Assembly (NCBI RefSeq): GCF_030227225.1
Contig: NZ_JASPHQ010000025.1
Span: 1-21,699 of the forward strand
Source of the DNA: Corynebacterium rhinophilum
GTDB taxonomy: Bacteria; Actinomycetota; Actinomycetes; Mycobacteriales; Mycobacteriaceae
DNA length: 21,699 nucleotides
Direction of reading: 5' to 3'
Position numbers and translations under genes: made by a program. How positions within the stretch are numbered: the first letter of the stretch is position 1; each line of letters opens with the position of its first letter. Shown here piece by piece: positions 20,769-21,699 of the stretch. The notes under the pieces were generated by a model that saw only the letters and a list, made by a program, of their open reading frames with translations, was not told where the DNA came from and made no database searches.

Positions 20769-21699
20769 ATGAATAGTCCCAACCGCAACATGGCCATCGT
20801 CAAGGCAGTCCGCAAACAGGGCCGCAGCCCCTCTAAAGTCGCCCAGCGTTTTGGAATCTCCCGCCAGCGCGTCTATCAGATCCTCAACGCCTTTGACGCC
20901 GGCGGCGCCGACGCCATCGCGCCTCGCTCTCGTGCCCCGCATACCCATCCACAGGCAGTGCCTGACAAGCTGCGTAAAGAAATCATCGCTATCCGCAAGC
21001 AATTAACTCGCCACGGGCTCGATGCCGGGCCAGACACCATTTCCTTCCACCTAGAAAAAGACGGCCACCGCAGCCCATCAACATCAACAATCCGCCGCAT
21101 CCTCAACGCTGAAGGCCTTATCACCCCAGCACCGAAGAAGAAGCCTAAAAGCTCATTTGTCCGCTTTGAAGCCGCCATGCCCAATGAATGTTGGCAGGCT
21201 GATATCACCTACATCTATCTGGCAGATAACACCCGCGTCGACGTGCTGGATTTCCTCGACGATCACTCCCGCTACCTGCTATCTATTACCGCACGAGCCG
21301 GCTTTAGCGGCCCACAGGTAGCACAAGAATTAACCCGCCTGATCAACACATACGGCCCGCCAGCATCCACTCTCACCGATAATGGCTTAGTATTTACTGC
21401 CCGGCTAGCCGGGCGCAAAGGCGGGAGAAATGCCTTTGAAAAAGTCCTGACCACACACAAAATCCAACAGAAAAACGGACGGCCAGGACACCCGCAAACC
21501 CAAGGAAAAATTGAGCGATTCCACCAAACCCTTAAAAAATGGCTCGCCGCACGACCAGCCGCCCATACCATTGCTGAACTGCAACAACTCCTCGACGAAT
21601 TCCGCGATTACTACAACACCACACGCCCACACCGCGCACTAGGACGACACACCCCACACCACAGCTACACCACCGGCACAAAAGCCAGCCCCAACGACA
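20769..21699 (+). CDS. IS481-family transposase, 3' end outside the window
   Basis: The frame is open from the ATG at 20769 to the last base (310 codons seen). An N-terminal helix-turn-helix (about residues 17-45, SPSKVAQRFGISRQRVYQIL) is followed by a second HTH-like part, then an rve-type integrase core with the DDE triad: Asp145 (QADITYI), Asp204 (LTDNGLVF) and Glu249 (GKIERF). The insert TARLAGRKGGRN between the last two residues and the ending FHQTLKKWLAAR...TRPHRALGRHTP are typical of IS481-family enzymes of actinobacteria. An alternative start is the ATG at 20790. No clear Shine-Dalgarno is present. Nothing is broken in the visible part, so the element may be active. Confidence 0.9.
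   Translation, partial: MNSPNRNMAIVKAVRKQGRSPSKVAQRFGISRQRVYQILNAFDAGGADAIAPRSRAPHTHPQAVPDKLRKEIIAIRKQLTRHGLDAGPDTISFHLEKDGHRSPSTSTIRRILNAEGLITPAPKKKPKSSFVRFEAAMPNECWQADITYIYLADNTRVDVLDFLDDHSRYLLSITARAGFSGPQVAQELTRLINTYGPPASTLTDNGLVFTARLAGRKGGRNAFEKVLTTHKIQQKNGRPGHPQTQGKIERFHQTLKKWLAARPAAHTIAELQQLLDEFRDYYNTTRPHRALGRHTPHHSYTTGTKASPND

Larger units (their letters stand above)
20620..21699 (+). mobile_element. IS481-family insertion sequence, incomplete at the window end
   Basis: The transposase starting at 20769 and the non-coding stretch before it belong to an IS481-type element. The left end is not certain; TGT at 20623, within the end of the helicase gene, is the best candidate because IS481 elements usually begin with TGT. 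GACTGTC (20620-20626) and GACAGTC (20645-20651) form a 7-bp inverted repeat there. The right end lies beyond the window, so terminal repeats and target duplication cannot be compared. Confidence 0.6.

Noticed and set aside
1..21699. CRISPR array, tRNA or rRNA genes
   Set aside because: No regularly spaced repeats and no tRNA- or rRNA-like segments were seen in either strand.

Overview
The window looks like chromosomal DNA of a high-GC actinobacterium, most likely a Corynebacterium. The reasons are the GC-rich coding style, several starts that sit 7-8 nt after a TANNNT box (leaderless transcripts), an actinobacterial-type histidine-utilisation (hut) locus with an IclR-type regulator, a close match to what I recall as the corynebacterial HutR operator, and an IS481-type element. 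The species cannot be fixed from the sequence alone.

Layout. 1-4.2 kb: an actinobacterial membrane protein (minus), a type-B carboxylesterase (plus), a very acidic orphan protein (plus), and a small orphan protein (minus) whose promoter carries TTCGAA-type palindromes. 4.2-6.8 kb: an MFS exporter-like protein facing an Nramp-superfamily transporter that lacks the usual metal-binding motifs. 6.9-9.66 kb: an AT-richer island with a NaeI-like restriction endonuclease and a C5-cytosine methyltransferase in one operon. Divergent from them is a short protein that resembles only the N-terminal module of HNH restriction enzymes. A MutT-type Nudix gene overlaps the right edge of the island.

10.2-18.7 kb: the hut region. 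It holds a YjiH-type membrane protein, hutG, hutR, hutH, hutU and hutI, with a secreted SGNH-hydrolase lipoprotein gene inserted between hutH and hutUI. Together HutH, HutU, HutI and HutG would take histidine through urocanate, imidazolonepropionate and formiminoglutamate to glutamate plus formamide. A HutR-type palindrome lies between the lipoprotein gene and hutU. The short hutU 5' leader can fold into a nested structure that contains a GAAA tetraloop and is closed next to the Shine-Dalgarno sequence.

18.75-21.7 kb: a DEAD-box RNA helicase with a DbpA-type C-terminal domain, followed directly by an IS481-family element whose transposase runs off the end of the window. The most notable points are the NaeI-like island with its stand-alone HNH-associated module, the folded hutU leader, the Asn in place of the expected metal-ligand Asp in HutI, and the SOS-like operator of the orphan gene at 3568-4080.
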